In this document: one piece after another, positions 17,023 through 25,699 of the stretch
Numbering within the stretch: position 1 is the stretch's first letter
Layout: every line of letters begins with the position of its first letter
Assembly: GCA_049323915.1 (NCBI GenBank)
Contig: JBMOPC010000118.1
Span: 1-38,530, forward strand
Source: BRHc4a sp049323915
Lineage (GTDB): Bacteria > Bacillota > Desulfotomaculia > Desulfotomaculales > Desulfocucumaceae
Reading direction: 5' to 3'
DNA length: 38,530 nt
The notes under the pieces: model-generated
Told to the model about the DNA's origin: nothing
The model's database searches: none
Seen by the model: only the letters and a program-made list of their open reading frames with translations
Made by a program: the position numbers and the translations under genes

Positions 17023-18140
17023 TACCTGTCGCCAGGCCCGTAATAGGCCGGGAAGAAATAGAAGCCGTATCAGAGGTCCTGGAATCCGGGATGCTGGCCG
17101 CAGGAAAGGCGGTTTCCCGTTTTGAGGATGAGTTTTCCGGGCACCTGGGTGTCGGCGACGCCGTGGCCACCTCATCAGGCACCACCGCCCTCTTCGCCGC
17201 CCTATGGAGCCTGGATCTTCCCGCCGGAACAAGGGTAATCACAACGCCATTTACCTTTGTGGCCAGCGCCAATGCCATACTCTACTGCGGGCACGTCCCG
17301 GTTTTTTGCGATATTGACCCCGGGTCCTTCAATATTTCACCATCCTCGCTTTCAAAGCTTTTAAGAAAAAGCCGCAACAGTGCCGGGGCGCTTATCGTCG
17401 TGCACCTTTACGGGCAGCCGTGCCGGATGGACCTGATAATGGACATGGCCAGGGAGCACGGCCTGAAAGTGATCGAGGACTGCGCCCAGTCCCACGGCGC
17501 CGCCTGGCGGGGAAAATCCGCGGGAACCTTCGGCGACATTGGGGTTTTCAGCTTTTACCCCACCAAGAACATGACCACCGGCGAAGGGGGGATGGTGGTT
17601 ACCGACAACCCCTCCCTGGCTGAGAAAATACGCATGTTTATAAACCACGGGTCCAGTTCCCGCTACCGCCACGAGTTCCTGGGCCACAATTTCCGGATGA
17701 CTGACGTCGCTGCCTCCATAGGGCTGGTCCAGCTTGGCCGCCTCGGTGGTTTTAACGATGCCCGCCGCCAAAACGCCAGAGTGCTTGACGGCATACTGGG
17801 GGCTGTCCCCGGTGTGAAAACCCCGTACGTTCATCCGGACGCCCGCCATGTATACCACCAGTACACCATCCGCTGCCGCTGGCGCGACCAGCTGGCGGAA
17901 TACCTGTCCCGCCAGGGAATAGGGACCGGCATCCACTACCCCCTGCCGGTTCACAAACAGCCCCTTTATAAAAAAATGGGATACGGCCGCCTCCACCTGC
18001 CCCAGGCCGAAAGGGCATGCAAAGAGGTGCTTTCACTGCCGGTCCACCCCTCCCTTTCTGAAAGCCAACTGCACTATATCGGACGGAAGGTGGCAGAATT
18101 TTATGAAGAAAAAGATATCAGCGGCCATTATAACCCTTAA
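17019..18140 (+). CDS. DegT/DnrJ/EryC1/StrS-family sugar aminotransferase
   Basis: 373 residues. PLP-dependent transfer of an amino group from glutamate to a keto-sugar nucleotide. It begins MIPVARPVIGREEIEAV, has the cofactor region ATSSGTTALFAAL and TPFTFVASANAIL, the phosphate-site EDCAQSHGA, and the PLP lysine in FSFYPTKNMTTGEGG. The C-terminal active-site segment is QYTIRCR and GIGTGIHYPLPVH. The GTG start overlaps the upstream TGA and has AAAAGGAGG. With the dehydrogenase encoded just before it, the likely reaction is amination of the freshly made 3-keto sugar (as WlbC/WbpE); this is inference from context. Confidence 0.93.
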   Translation: MIPVARPVIGREEIEAVSEVLESGMLAAGKAVSRFEDEFSGHLGVGDAVATSSGTTALFAALWSLDLPAGTRVITTPFTFVASANAILYCGHVPVFCDIDPGSFNISPSSLSKLLRKSRNSAGALIVVHLYGQPCRMDLIMDMAREHGLKVIEDCAQSHGAAWRGKSAGTFGDIGVFSFYPTKNMTTGEGGMVVTDNPSLAEKIRMFINHGSSSRYRHEFLGHNFRMTDVAASIGLVQLGRLGGFNDARRQNARVLDGILGAVPGVKTPYVHPDARHVYHQYTIRCRWRDQLAEYLSRQGIGTGIHYPLPVHKQPLYKKMGYGRLHLPQAERACKEVLSLPVHPSLSESQLHYIGRKVAEFYEEKDISGHYNP

Positions 18141-18882
18141 CGAGGAAAAAAACCTGCCCCGCTGCCTTAAAAGCATCGGCTGGGTTGATGAAATAGTGGT
18201 GGTGGACTCCGGAAGCACCGACCGCACAGTTGAAATTGCAAAATCGGCCGGGGCCAGTGTACATCACAACCCATGGCCCGGATACGCCAGGCAATGGCAA
18301 AAGGCAATTCAATTATGTTCCCACCCGTGGGTTTTGTTAATGGCTGCGGACCAGGTGGTGGACCGGGCTCTGTCCGGTGAAATAATGGAATCCCTTGCTT
18401 CGCCGGGAGAAGTCCGTGGTTTCATACTGAACTACAAGCACTTTTTCCTGGGAAAATGGATTGAGCACTGCGGGTGGTACCCCGCCCCCGCGCTTCAGAT
18501 TTTTCGAAAAGACTCGGTAAGGGTCATACACCGGGAGGTGCATGAAAGCTTTACAGTGTCGCCCTACATAGTAAAACCTCTCAGGAAAGGGTTTATGGAG
18601 CACTACACCTATCATTCGATACACCAGTACCTGGAGAAATTCAACAGGTACACCGACCTGGACGCGAGGGAAATGGCAAAAAACAAGCCCGGCCTCTCGG
18701 CCAACGACATGGTGATATCAGGCCTGCGCAAGTTCAATGATATGTTTTTCAGGCAGGAAGGATACAGGGACGGCTTACACGGGCTGGTTCTCTGCGTGCT
18801 GTCGGCGCTGTACGAATTCGTGGCCGCGGCTAAATACCTCGAGATCAGGGGAGATTTTGACAATCAGGGTGATCCTTCATGA
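18103..18882 (+). CDS. GT2 glycosyltransferase of the WaaE/KdtX-like type
   Basis: 259 residues. The N-terminus has AAIITLNEEKNLPRCL and EIVVVDSGSTDRTVEIA, typical of the WaaE-like GT2 group, followed by the family's NPWPGYARQWQKAI and a C-terminal basic/aromatic helical region (HHSIHQYLEKFNRYTDLDA-like). The metal-binding DAD expected after WVLxL is replaced by AAD (WVLLMAADQVVD), so either it works with the single remaining aspartate or metal binding has changed. It overlaps the aminotransferase gene by 38 bases in another frame and its stop overlaps the next start, showing coupling. The donor is unknown. Confidence 0.85.
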   Translation: MKKKISAAIITLNEEKNLPRCLKSIGWVDEIVVVDSGSTDRTVEIAKSAGASVHHNPWPGYARQWQKAIQLCSHPWVLLMAADQVVDRALSGEIMESLASPGEVRGFILNYKHFFLGKWIEHCGWYPAPALQIFRKDSVRVIHREVHESFTVSPYIVKPLRKGFMEHYTYHSIHQYLEKFNRYTDLDAREMAKNKPGLSANDMVISGLRKFNDMFFRQEGYRDGLHGLVLCVLSALYEFVAAAKYLEIRGDFDNQGDPS

Positions 18883-19988
18883 AAATAGGTCTGGATGTCA
18901 ACCCCCTTGTAACCGGCCACCGGTTCAGGGGGATAGGTTCATATGTCAAGAACCTGTGCCGGTCATTGATAGAGTCCGGAACCTCTCACCGTTTTTACCT
19001 TTATTACGGGTCGGGATTATTAAATGTCTCCGCCCCCGGAAACGTAACCATTCACTGTACCAGGGCGGAAAAAAAAGACCTCCTCCAACTGACTCTGGAA
19101 GACGGGGTAGAAGTTTTTCATATAACCGACTTCTACCACCCCGTATATACTGTTCCGGACCTGGTGAAACTGAAGCAGCGCGGAGTAAAACTGGTGGTTT
19201 CGGTGGCCGACGCCATCCCCCTGCGCTTCCCGGACCTCTATCCGGCGGAAAAAACTTTTTTGCTAAAAAACCTCGCCCCTTTGCTGTCGCTTTCCAACAG
19301 AGTGATTGCCATTTCCCGGGCAACCGCCGATGACTTTATCAAATTTTTTTCGCTTCCGCCATCCCGCATATCGGTAACCCACCTGGGGGTTGACACAAAT
19401 TTGTTTTCCCCCCGGCATGAAGAGAGTGACGGGGCCGTTCTGCAAAAATACGCCATTACCGCCCCATATTTTTTATACGTTGGTGGGCTTGACTGGCGAA
19501 AAAACTGCGACACCCTGCTGCGGGCCTTTTCGGCCTTCCTGGCAAAGGAACCGGGAAGGCACCAGCTGGTGCTGGTGGGAAATGACCCTCCCGGCCCGGC
19601 CATGGCTGAAACTATGGGCACACTTCCAGAGAAGCCGGTTATTACCGGTTTTGTGCCGGAACAGGATCTCCCGCCCCTGTACAGGCACGCCACCGCCCTT
19701 GTCTTTCCCTCCCGGTTTGAGGGGTTTGGCCTTCCGCTGGTGGAAGCACTGGCCTGCGGCACTCCGGTGATATCTTCCGACAGAGGGTCCCTTCCCGAAA
19801 TAGCTGGGGGCGGAGGGCTGCTGCTTGACCCTGATGACATTGAAAGCTGGGCGGAAAAAATGTACCGGGTGGCCACCACCCCCTCCTTGCGGGAAGCCCT
19901 TCGGGCCGGGGGGGTCAGCAGAGTGCCCCTTTTTTCATGGGTGGAATGTGCCCGTAAAACGATGGAGGTATATCTTTCACCCCATTAG
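18879..19988 (+). CDS. GT4 family glycosyltransferase
   Basis: 369 residues, a canonical GT4 (mannosyltransferase-like) GT-B protein. It opens MKIGLDVNPL with GIGSYVKNL for the donor loop. The C-terminal domain has YFLYVGGLDWRKNCDTLLRAF, VITGFVPEQDLPPLYRHA and the EX7E motif SRFEGFGLPLVEALACG followed by PVISSDRGSLPEIAG. The ATG overlaps the previous TGA. It is the last gene of the 14920-19988 operon. The resemblance to mannosyltransferases and the presence of manC make mannose a reasonable guess for the donor. Confidence 0.9.
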   Translation: MKIGLDVNPLVTGHRFRGIGSYVKNLCRSLIESGTSHRFYLYYGSGLLNVSAPGNVTIHCTRAEKKDLLQLTLEDGVEVFHITDFYHPVYTVPDLVKLKQRGVKLVVSVADAIPLRFPDLYPAEKTFLLKNLAPLLSLSNRVIAISRATADDFIKFFSLPPSRISVTHLGVDTNLFSPRHEESDGAVLQKYAITAPYFLYVGGLDWRKNCDTLLRAFSAFLAKEPGRHQLVLVGNDPPGPAMAETMGTLPEKPVITGFVPEQDLPPLYRHATALVFPSRFEGFGLPLVEALACGTPVISSDRGSLPEIAGGGGLLLDPDDIESWAEKMYRVATTPSLREALRAGGVSRVPLFSWVECARKTMEVYLSPH

Positions 19989-20048
19989 CACTTCAGATAT
20001 GCCACTCCGCCTGCGATAAGGAGCCTTAATCCAAAGGGGTTGTTAATC

Positions 20049-20930
20049 ATGCGTTACCAGGACGTTGAAAAACTTTACCACCAGCTTGACAGGGAATCCC
20101 GGTTTAAGAAACTGGGGCTGGTGGACTGTGCAGAAGAAAACACACTGACATTTTGCGAAAACGATAAATATGTGCAAAAAGCATTATCCAATAAAAACAT
20201 AGCCGCCATTATTACAAATCAGGAGCTGGCCCATTTTTTTGAAGGGAGAATTCCGCTTATAGCTGTCGAAAATCCCCGGCAGACTTTCTTCAGGCTGCAT
20301 AATTACCTGGCATCAAACACCGGTTTTTACGGAGCCTTTCCCGAAAGGAACATCTCCTCCAGCGCCAGGATCCACCCGGGGGCATATATATCCGATCGGG
20401 TAGTCATAGGGAAAAATGTTGTGATTGAGCCCGGGGTAATTATACTGGACAGGGTGATTATCGAAGACAACGTTATTGTCAGGGCCGGATCGGTTATAGG
20501 TGCCGAGGGATTTGAATACAAAAGAACAGGAGATGAGATCTGGCCGGTTATTCACGCCGGAGGCGTATGGATAAAGGAATTTGCTGAGATCGGCGCAAGC
20601 AACACCTTGGCTAACGCCACCTTCGGGGGCTACACAATAATAGGGGAGCACACAAAAACAGACAGCCTCGTATATATTGCGCACGACTGCGTCATCGGAA
20701 AAAGGTGCCTCATTGGGGCAAACGCATCAATCATGGGGAGAGTCCTAATCAAAAATGATGTGTGGATAGGTCCCTCTTCCTCAATTTCCCACCAGATAGA
20801 AATCGGTGATAACGCATCAATAACCCTTGGATCAGTGGTAACAAAAAATATCGGCAAAAACGAAAAAGTAAGCGGTAATTTTGCCATCTCACATAACCGT
20901 TTTATTGAGTTCATCCGCAGCATACGATAG
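20049..20930 (+). CDS. LpxD-like left-handed beta-helix acyltransferase
   Basis: 293 residues. The first 90 or so resemble the small uridine-binding N-domain of LpxD; the rest is hexapeptide beta-helix (VVIGKNVVIEPGVIILDRVIIEDNV). The LpxD catalytic histidine equivalent is seen in YIAHDCVIG. LpxD acylates UDP-3-acyl-glucosamine for lipid A, but no other lipid A genes are present. In this context N-acylation of an amino sugar nucleotide made by the adjacent aminotransferase is more likely, with acetyl-CoA or acyl-ACP as donor. The ATG at 20049 has AAAGGGG nine bases upstream; an in-frame TTG at 20040 is less well placed. The base composition is more AT-rich than the preceding operon. Confidence 0.75.
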   Translation: MRYQDVEKLYHQLDRESRFKKLGLVDCAEENTLTFCENDKYVQKALSNKNIAAIITNQELAHFFEGRIPLIAVENPRQTFFRLHNYLASNTGFYGAFPERNISSSARIHPGAYISDRVVIGKNVVIEPGVIILDRVIIEDNVIVRAGSVIGAEGFEYKRTGDEIWPVIHAGGVWIKEFAEIGASNTLANATFGGYTIIGEHTKTDSLVYIAHDCVIGKRCLIGANASIMGRVLIKNDVWIGPSSSISHQIEIGDNASITLGSVVTKNIGKNEKVSGNFAISHNRFIEFIRSIR

Positions 20931-20942
20931 TATTGGCTAAAT

Positions 20943-20987
20943 CCCCCTTAACCGGCCTTTCTTTTTATAAAGGGGGGCATTTTTTTT
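20943..20987 (+). terminator. Intrinsic terminator after the acyltransferase gene
   Basis: CCCCCTT (20943-20949) pairs with AAGGGGG (20970-20976), followed by GCA and eight T residues. Confidence 0.75.
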
Positions 20988-21048
20988 CAACCGGCTAATA
21001 ATTATTAATAGTGTATTCTTCATAACGTCAAAAAGGTGGTCTCGCCCG

Positions 21049-22134
21049 ATGATAATAAACACAGGCTATCAGGTTCCCGAAAACCCGGACACTCTGGTTA
21101 CGCACCGCATCCTGAACGATGCTGAAAACCGCCTCTGGATAATCTTTCAAACCAGTTACCGCTCACTGGCTTACGGTATCTCCGAGGACGAAGGAAAGAC
21201 CTGGTCCCCGGCCAGGGAGATAATGCCGGATGTTTCCGGCCCCTTCGCGGCCACCGTTGGGACCGGGGGTTCGATACATATAGTGGCAAAAAAGACTCAC
21301 CCGCCCGACATAAACATAGTCACCTGGAACCGCAAGTCCTGGCTGGGGGGTATAATCATGTCCACCGCCGGCAAAAGGGTTGTTACCTGCTGTCCGCTGG
21401 TGCTGGAAGGCGGAGACACCCTTGTTCACGTGCTGTTTGCAGTCCGCAGCCACTCCTCGGATCAGTGGACATTAAAACACACGATACTGGACCTGCACAG
21501 GCAGGAAAAAAACGACCGCCCCGTCACCCCCATCCCCGCCCCCCCGCCGCTGTGGCCCCACAGGCTTGATTTTTTTAAGGAGATACTGTACTGGAGCGGG
21601 GATATAATGCTGGACGGGCAAAACACCCTGCACCTGGCCGGCAGGATTTTCACCGGGGGCCATTACCAGATTTTTTACTCATCCTGCAGCGGAGAAACCG
21701 GACAGTGGCAGGAGTTTATTCCCCTCACCGGCACCCCTTTGCACCGGGGCCACCCCAGAATTATAGCCGGGGCCGCCGGAAAGGACATACACGTGTTATA
21801 CCAGGTGGAAGAAGAAAAGGGCAACAGCCTTGTATGCCAGACCCTGGGCGCCGGGGGTCGGTGGGGAGGCGAAAGGGTGCTTGCCCGGGGAGTCAAAACA
21901 GATTTTATGCCGGAGGCAATAAAAACCGGGGCCGGCCCCGTAGTATACTGGGCCGGCGGTGGCGGGGTCCATCGCGCCCACATAGATGATTCCAGCCCCC
22001 CCTCAAAGATACTGGATGAAAAAATCAATTATCTGTCCGCAGTGCACCAGCTGGATAAAGTTTACCTGGCCTTCACCGGAAAAAAAGACGATAGAAATAC
22101 CATATACCTTCTGGCGGACAGCCTTGACGGATAA
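21049..22134 (+). CDS. BNR/Asp-box repeat protein, probable beta-propeller
   Basis: 361 residues with no signal peptide or membrane segment. An Asp-box (S-x-D-x-G-x-T-W) is visible as SEDEGKTW near residue 45, and similar sialidase-like sheet patterns recur (TWSP, GQWQEF, RWGGERVL). These fit a five- or six-bladed propeller. Such folds occur in sialidases and other glycan-binding enzymes, but no catalytic residues can be assigned and the protein would be cytoplasmic as encoded. A proline-rich loop (PVTPIPAPPPLWP) interrupts the middle. The ATG has AAGGTGG upstream. It is flanked by terminators and is a single-gene unit. Its function is unknown. Confidence 0.65.
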   Translation: MIINTGYQVPENPDTLVTHRILNDAENRLWIIFQTSYRSLAYGISEDEGKTWSPAREIMPDVSGPFAATVGTGGSIHIVAKKTHPPDINIVTWNRKSWLGGIIMSTAGKRVVTCCPLVLEGGDTLVHVLFAVRSHSSDQWTLKHTILDLHRQEKNDRPVTPIPAPPPLWPHRLDFFKEILYWSGDIMLDGQNTLHLAGRIFTGGHYQIFYSSCSGETGQWQEFIPLTGTPLHRGHPRIIAGAAGKDIHVLYQVEEEKGNSLVCQTLGAGGRWGGERVLARGVKTDFMPEAIKTGAGPVVYWAGGGGVHRAHIDDSSPPSKILDEKINYLSAVHQLDKVYLAFTGKKDDRNTIYLLADSLDG

Positions 22135-22137
22135 GAT

Positions 22138-22163
22138 TAAGCCACCCTTTACCGGGTGGCTTC
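22138..22163 (+). terminator. Hairpin after the BNR-repeat gene
   Basis: AAGCCACCC and GGGTGGCTT form a nine-base-pair stem just beyond the stop codon. The T-run is poor (CTTACC), so efficiency is uncertain. Confidence 0.55.
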
Positions 22164-22176
22164 TTACCCCTAAGTT

Positions 22177-22200
22177 AAAACTGCTGGCTATAACCAGCAG
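22177..22200 (-). terminator. Intrinsic terminator for the minus-strand three-gene unit
   Basis: Read on the minus strand, CTGCTGG and CCAGCAG form a stem followed by TTTTAACTT. It lies 25 bases after the stop at 22225. Confidence 0.7.
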
Positions 22201-22224
22201 CTAATTCAATCGGGCCATCCGCTA

Positions 22225-22875
22225 TCAGGAAAACAAATCCGCTATCATAGATCCCGAATCAAAAAACAGGCTCTTTTTTTCTCTTTCTTCGGGCACAGTT
22301 TTCATTCTAACCATTTCCTGCTCATTCAGCCCTTCACCGAGGACACACACCGTAATGCTGAACAGCCCTTCACCCTTATCGCTATCCGACTGAATGTACC
22401 CCCGCCCTCTTATGTGGCAGATCTTTACCCCTGACAGGCTTTCCTTGAAGAAAGACACCTTTACCGTTTCAGGGACGGCCTCGACTGATATCGGGCGGGG
22501 GCTGGCAGCAATGGCTTTCAGCAAATGGTAATTGATAACCTGGCATTCAATGGCGGGAGGCTTCTTGCCGGAAAGGTGATAAATGCGGTACCAGGCATCA
22601 CCCTCCGGCGTCCCGGCCACGGCCTGAGCCCCCATTGCCGCCATAACCCGGAAAGGCCCTTCAGTAATGTCCCGGTCCTCATTGTTTACACTTATAAGGT
22701 AAAAGCCCTGCCTGCCGCTGTAAGTATGCCCCAAAGACACCTCTTTTCCTCCCGAGGAAGATGTGATCATCACCAGGGCTCCTTCAACAAAATTACCCCG
22801 CGGGTCCCTTACCCTGCCCCAGAAATTTATGGCTTTGCTTTCCAGACCCTCCCCGGTTTTTTTTGCCTCGGACAT
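22225..22875 (-). CDS. Carboxypeptidase-regulatory-like domain protein, paralogue 1
   Basis: 216 residues, no signal peptide. Residues about 15-65 form the domain shared with the next two genes (FWGRVRDPRGNFVEGA, then SLGHTYSGRQGFYLISV), a pattern of carboxypeptidase-regulatory/Cna-B-like seven-stranded beta domains. The C-terminal half (from about residue 100) is unique: CQVINYHLLKAI, then a second beta-rich portion resembling SPOCS-like or coat-type segments (ISVEAVPETVKVSFF). It is the last gene of a three-gene minus-strand unit. A structural or surface role is a guess. The N-terminus is charged and cytoplasmic-looking. Confidence 0.6.
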   Translation of the reverse strand: MSEAKKTGEGLESKAINFWGRVRDPRGNFVEGALVMITSSSGGKEVSLGHTYSGRQGFYLISVNNEDRDITEGPFRVMAAMGAQAVAGTPEGDAWYRIYHLSGKKPPAIECQVINYHLLKAIAASPRPISVEAVPETVKVSFFKESLSGVKICHIRGRGYIQSDSDKGEGLFSITVCVLGEGLNEQEMVRMKTVPEEREKKSLFFDSGSMIADLFS

Positions 22876-22897
22876 AAACCATCCATCCTCGCGGCGT

Positions 22898-23296
22898 TTA
22901 TTCGCCGATCATCTCGACTGGATTGTTAACCTCCAGGGGAAGCGAAACTCTCGCAGAAACTTTCTGAAACCGGCCCTGGCCTACCGGAGAAGGGATGCTG
23001 CTCTTGCTGGTCCTGATTATATATTTTGCCACGGTGAAATCGGGACGGGGAATATTCACCAGATAATACCCGTTTTTCCCGCTGTAAAAATGGCTTAAGG
23101 GAATCTCTATGCCGTCGTTTTTAACCGCAAATATCTTTAAAAGGGCCCCTTCCAGCCCGGTGTCGTTGCCATCCTTGATCCTTCCGTAAAATACTACGTC
23201 ATTTACCTCGCTTACGCACAGATCCTGCACTTGATAAAAACCCTGCTCCAAATCACCTCCGGCTTCTATTTCGCAGCTGTCCATAACCCACGCCAT
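22898..23296 (-). CDS. Carboxypeptidase-regulatory-like domain protein, paralogue 2
   Basis: 132 residues. Starts MAWVMDSCEIEAGGD; the ATG has AGGGAGG nine bases upstream. The shared domain runs about residues 30-95 (VVFYGRIKDGNDTGLEGA, IEIPLSHFYSGKNGYYLV). The C-terminal tail (FQKVSARVSLPLEV) is short. It lacks a secretion signal. The same MAW(V/A)xD N-terminus occurs in paralogue 3, suggesting a conserved N-terminal element of its own. It is co-oriented and closely spaced with the flanking paralogues. The function is not known. Confidence 0.65.
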   Translation of the reverse strand: MAWVMDSCEIEAGGDLEQGFYQVQDLCVSEVNDVVFYGRIKDGNDTGLEGALLKIFAVKNDGIEIPLSHFYSGKNGYYLVNIPRPDFTVAKYIIRTSKSSIPSPVGQGRFQKVSARVSLPLEVNNPVEMIGE

Positions 23297-23366
23297 TTAA
23301 TAATACCTCCCTTTTTTAATGTGGAACTGTTTTTTCCGTTGCTGGCAGCTAAATACTGATTTAAAC

Positions 23367-23681
23367 TCATGTGCCTGCCCTGATTATGTATTTTTGGACC
23401 CCGGCAACTGAATTCTTTACAGAAAGGAGATAATTGCCGTCCTTTCCGCTGTATGTGTAAGCCATAGGGATTTCCAAACCGTCTTCCATAGTTGCAGATA
23501 CAAATACAACCACACCGGAAACGCCGTTTTTTTGACTGTCGGTAATCCTGCCGAAGAAAACCAGGTCTTCCTCCCTCATGTCTATAACCACATCCTGGTT
23601 ATAACCCCCCTCAACAGAGTATTTGCCCCAGATCTCCTCCCTGCCTGACTGAACCTCGTAAAGGTCGGTCGCCCACGCCAT
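23367..23681 (-). CDS. Carboxypeptidase-regulatory-like domain protein, paralogue 3
   Basis: 104 residues. Starts MAWATDLYEVQSGREE at the ATG 23681, which has GAAGGAGG upstream; an upstream in-frame start at 23738 has no ribosome site. The shared domain is LVFFGRITDSQKNGVSGV followed by LEIPMAYTYSGKDGNYLL, and the protein ends shortly after (KYIIRAGT). No secretion signal. First gene of the three-gene unit; the 290 bases upstream (23682-23972) should hold its promoter. Confidence 0.65.
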   Translation of the reverse strand: MAWATDLYEVQSGREEIWGKYSVEGGYNQDVVIDMREEDLVFFGRITDSQKNGVSGVVVFVSATMEDGLEIPMAYTYSGKDGNYLLSVKNSVAGVQKYIIRAGT

Positions 23682-23879
23682 GCATAAGCCTCCTTCATTA
23701 AAAGTTAAATTTGCTTTTTTACAAAAATGCACAGTCATACAACAGTTCCGTGCTTTTTTATCATATTATTTTTATACTCCTAGTGTTACTGTCCATCTTT
23801 GGTATTTACTTCCACGTATTTTCCATAAGTGTTAAAAAAGTTTGCAAAACGCTGACAAACCATCCCCGATACTCATAAT

Positions 23880-23957
23880 TTAATTCTAAAAGAATTAATA
23901 ATAACTGGAGAATGAAACTCCCGGGCCATCCAAAAAATACCTTGTGTTTGCCGGGAG
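23880..23957 (+). other. Two inverted repeats in the 23682-23972 intergenic region
   Basis: TTAATTC/GAATTAA (23880-23898) is an AT-rich palindrome that could be an operator. CTCCCGG (23918-23924) can pair with CCGGGAG (23951-23957), which touches the GCAGGAGG ribosome site of the next gene and could limit its translation. The region is otherwise AT-rich and shows no gene. Confidence 0.35.
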
Positions 23958-23972
23958 CAGGAGGTTTTATAT

Positions 23973-25583
23973 ATGACTTCCGTTACCAGCCCTTTTCCCC
24001 GGGTTAGTATAGTAATACCGGTTTTCAACCACACACGCTTTCTAGAAAGCTGCATCCGAAGCGCAACCAACCAGACCTACCCGGAAGTTGAAATAATTGT
24101 CTGGGACGACCGCTCCACCGACCCCGCAGTCCGAAATATACTCAGGCGGTTCCATGGAGCACCCAGGGTAAAGATTTACTTCAGTAAATCCAACGAAGGT
24201 ATCTCCATGGCCACTAACCGGGCTATTATACAATCAACGGGTAATTATGTGGCATTTCTTGACTGTGACGACATTCTGCCTCCCCACGCCGTTGAAACGG
24301 CGGTGTCTTACATAAAGGCGAACCCTCAGGTCAGGTACTTTTATTCAAACCGCGAGCAAATAGATGATAAAGGCCGGGTTGTATCAAGAACGGAATTCCA
24401 TAAGTACAGCTTCAAAAACCCCAGTGATCAGATACTGAAGTACATGTTTGCCAGCCATTTAAAAATAATTAAGAAGGAGGCCTTTTACGAAGCCGGCCTG
24501 TTTAAAAAGGAATTTGACTCCTGCCAGGATTACGATATGGCCTTAAGGCTGTCGGAAAAATTTTCTTTCCTTCACATACCGGAATATTTATATCAATACC
24601 GCATTCACCCCAACCAGATTTCCCAGGTTAAAAAACGGGAGCAGTCGGCCCTGGCTTACCGTGCCAGGGATGTGGCTGTGGTCAGGAGAAGGATCTTCAG
24701 GGGTGACATAGGCAGTAAAAAAATATCAATAGTAATGCTTACCCTGAACAGGTGGCAGAGGACAAGAGCAACCCTGGAACAACTGGTTAAAAGCACAAGA
24801 CTGCCCTTTGAGCTTATAATACTTGATAACAATTCATCTGACGAAACAGTAAAATTCCTTCAATGGTTTGCAAAACAGAACCGTAATGTAACCCTGCTGC
24901 AGGAAAAAGAAAACCTGGGCTGCGCCGGGGGAAGAAAAAAGGCTGTCAGAAAAGCCCAGGGCGACTTTATCATAACCATTGACAACGACATCCGGGTAAC
25001 CCCCGGCTGGCTGGAAAACCTACTGGTCCGGCTCAAGGAATCCCGGGCCGACGCGGCATGCTGCAAGGTTGTGATGCCGGACGGCAAGATACAGTACAAC
25101 GGGGGCAATTACCGCTTGTCCGGGCAGTTCATTGTTTTTTCATTTATAGACAACTCTCTCAATTACAATGACCTTAAGACCTATATAGACCGGCAGTGCC
25201 GGTGGCTTCCCGGAGGGGCCGCCATATACCGGCGGCAGGTGTTTGACAGGGTGGATTTTTGCGAGGAGCTTTTCGGGGGTCTGGAAGACAACGACCTTTC
25301 CCTTCAGATGAACCATGCGGGCCTTAAGATGGTGAATTCCCCCAGATCATTGGTTATCCACCATCACGCCTCAACGGAGGGCAGGGAAATGCGGGACCAG
25401 GTTTATACTCTGAACCGATACGACTGGGACCGGCTGAAAAACAGCATGATAACCTTTTACCGCAGGCACGGGATTGTGGTTTACGACCCGTGGCTGTTCA
25501 GGCAGCTTGACATACCCCACGGGAACGGTCAGGAAATAATAGATTTCTTACGCCAAAACACAAAGCCTAAACAAAACCCATGA
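23973..25583 (+). CDS. Two-domain GT2 glycosyltransferase
   Basis: 536 residues with two complete GT-A folds. Domain 1 (about residues 10-240): SIVIPVFNHTRFLESCI, IIVWDDRSTDP and a DCDD site (VAFLDCDDILPP). Domain 2 (about residues 250-470): SIVMLTLNRWQRTRATL, ELIILDNNSSDET, ENLGCAGGRKKAV and a DND site (FIITIDNDIRVTP), with GGLEDNDLSLQM as the acceptor-side ED motif. The ATG has GCAGGAGG. Two different domains suggest a polymerising or alternating-linkage enzyme, as in some capsule and antigen synthases. It is separate from the main operons and ends at the relic region. The donors are unknown. Confidence 0.9.
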   Translation: MTSVTSPFPRVSIVIPVFNHTRFLESCIRSATNQTYPEVEIIVWDDRSTDPAVRNILRRFHGAPRVKIYFSKSNEGISMATNRAIIQSTGNYVAFLDCDDILPPHAVETAVSYIKANPQVRYFYSNREQIDDKGRVVSRTEFHKYSFKNPSDQILKYMFASHLKIIKKEAFYEAGLFKKEFDSCQDYDMALRLSEKFSFLHIPEYLYQYRIHPNQISQVKKREQSALAYRARDVAVVRRRIFRGDIGSKKISIVMLTLNRWQRTRATLEQLVKSTRLPFELIILDNNSSDETVKFLQWFAKQNRNVTLLQEKENLGCAGGRKKAVRKAQGDFIITIDNDIRVTPGWLENLLVRLKESRADAACCKVVMPDGKIQYNGGNYRLSGQFIVFSFIDNSLNYNDLKTYIDRQCRWLPGGAAIYRRQVFDRVDFCEELFGGLEDNDLSLQMNHAGLKMVNSPRSLVIHHHASTEGREMRDQVYTLNRYDWDRLKNSMITFYRRHGIVVYDPWLFRQLDIPHGNGQEIIDFLRQNTKPKQNP

Positions 25584-25699
25584 CCCAAGGGGACGGGGTT
25601 ATTGACAATCGCAAAGAACTAAAAGAAGAATATAGTTTATCAATCAGACAAATAGAAAGGATTACAAGTATCAATAGGGGTATTGTTCCAAAAGCATGA
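25580..25699 (+). pseudogene. 3' remnant of a REP-associated (Y1/TnpA_REP-like) transposase
   Basis: The frame from an ATG overlapping the upstream stop reads NRKELKEEYSLSIRQIERIT, then SINRGIVPKA and a stop. This matches, from memory, the C-terminal helix-turn-helix-like end of REP-associated tyrosine transposases of Peptococcaceae (LKxxxxLSIRQIERLTGIxRG). The catalytic HUH part is missing. A GGGGACGGGGTT just upstream resembles the REP-type motif of the nearby inverted repeat. Confidence 0.6.

Noticed and set aside
20049..20930. True LpxD of lipid A biosynthesis
   Set aside because: There is no other lipid A gene in the window and the overall gene style is Firmicute. An amino-sugar acyltransferase is more likely.
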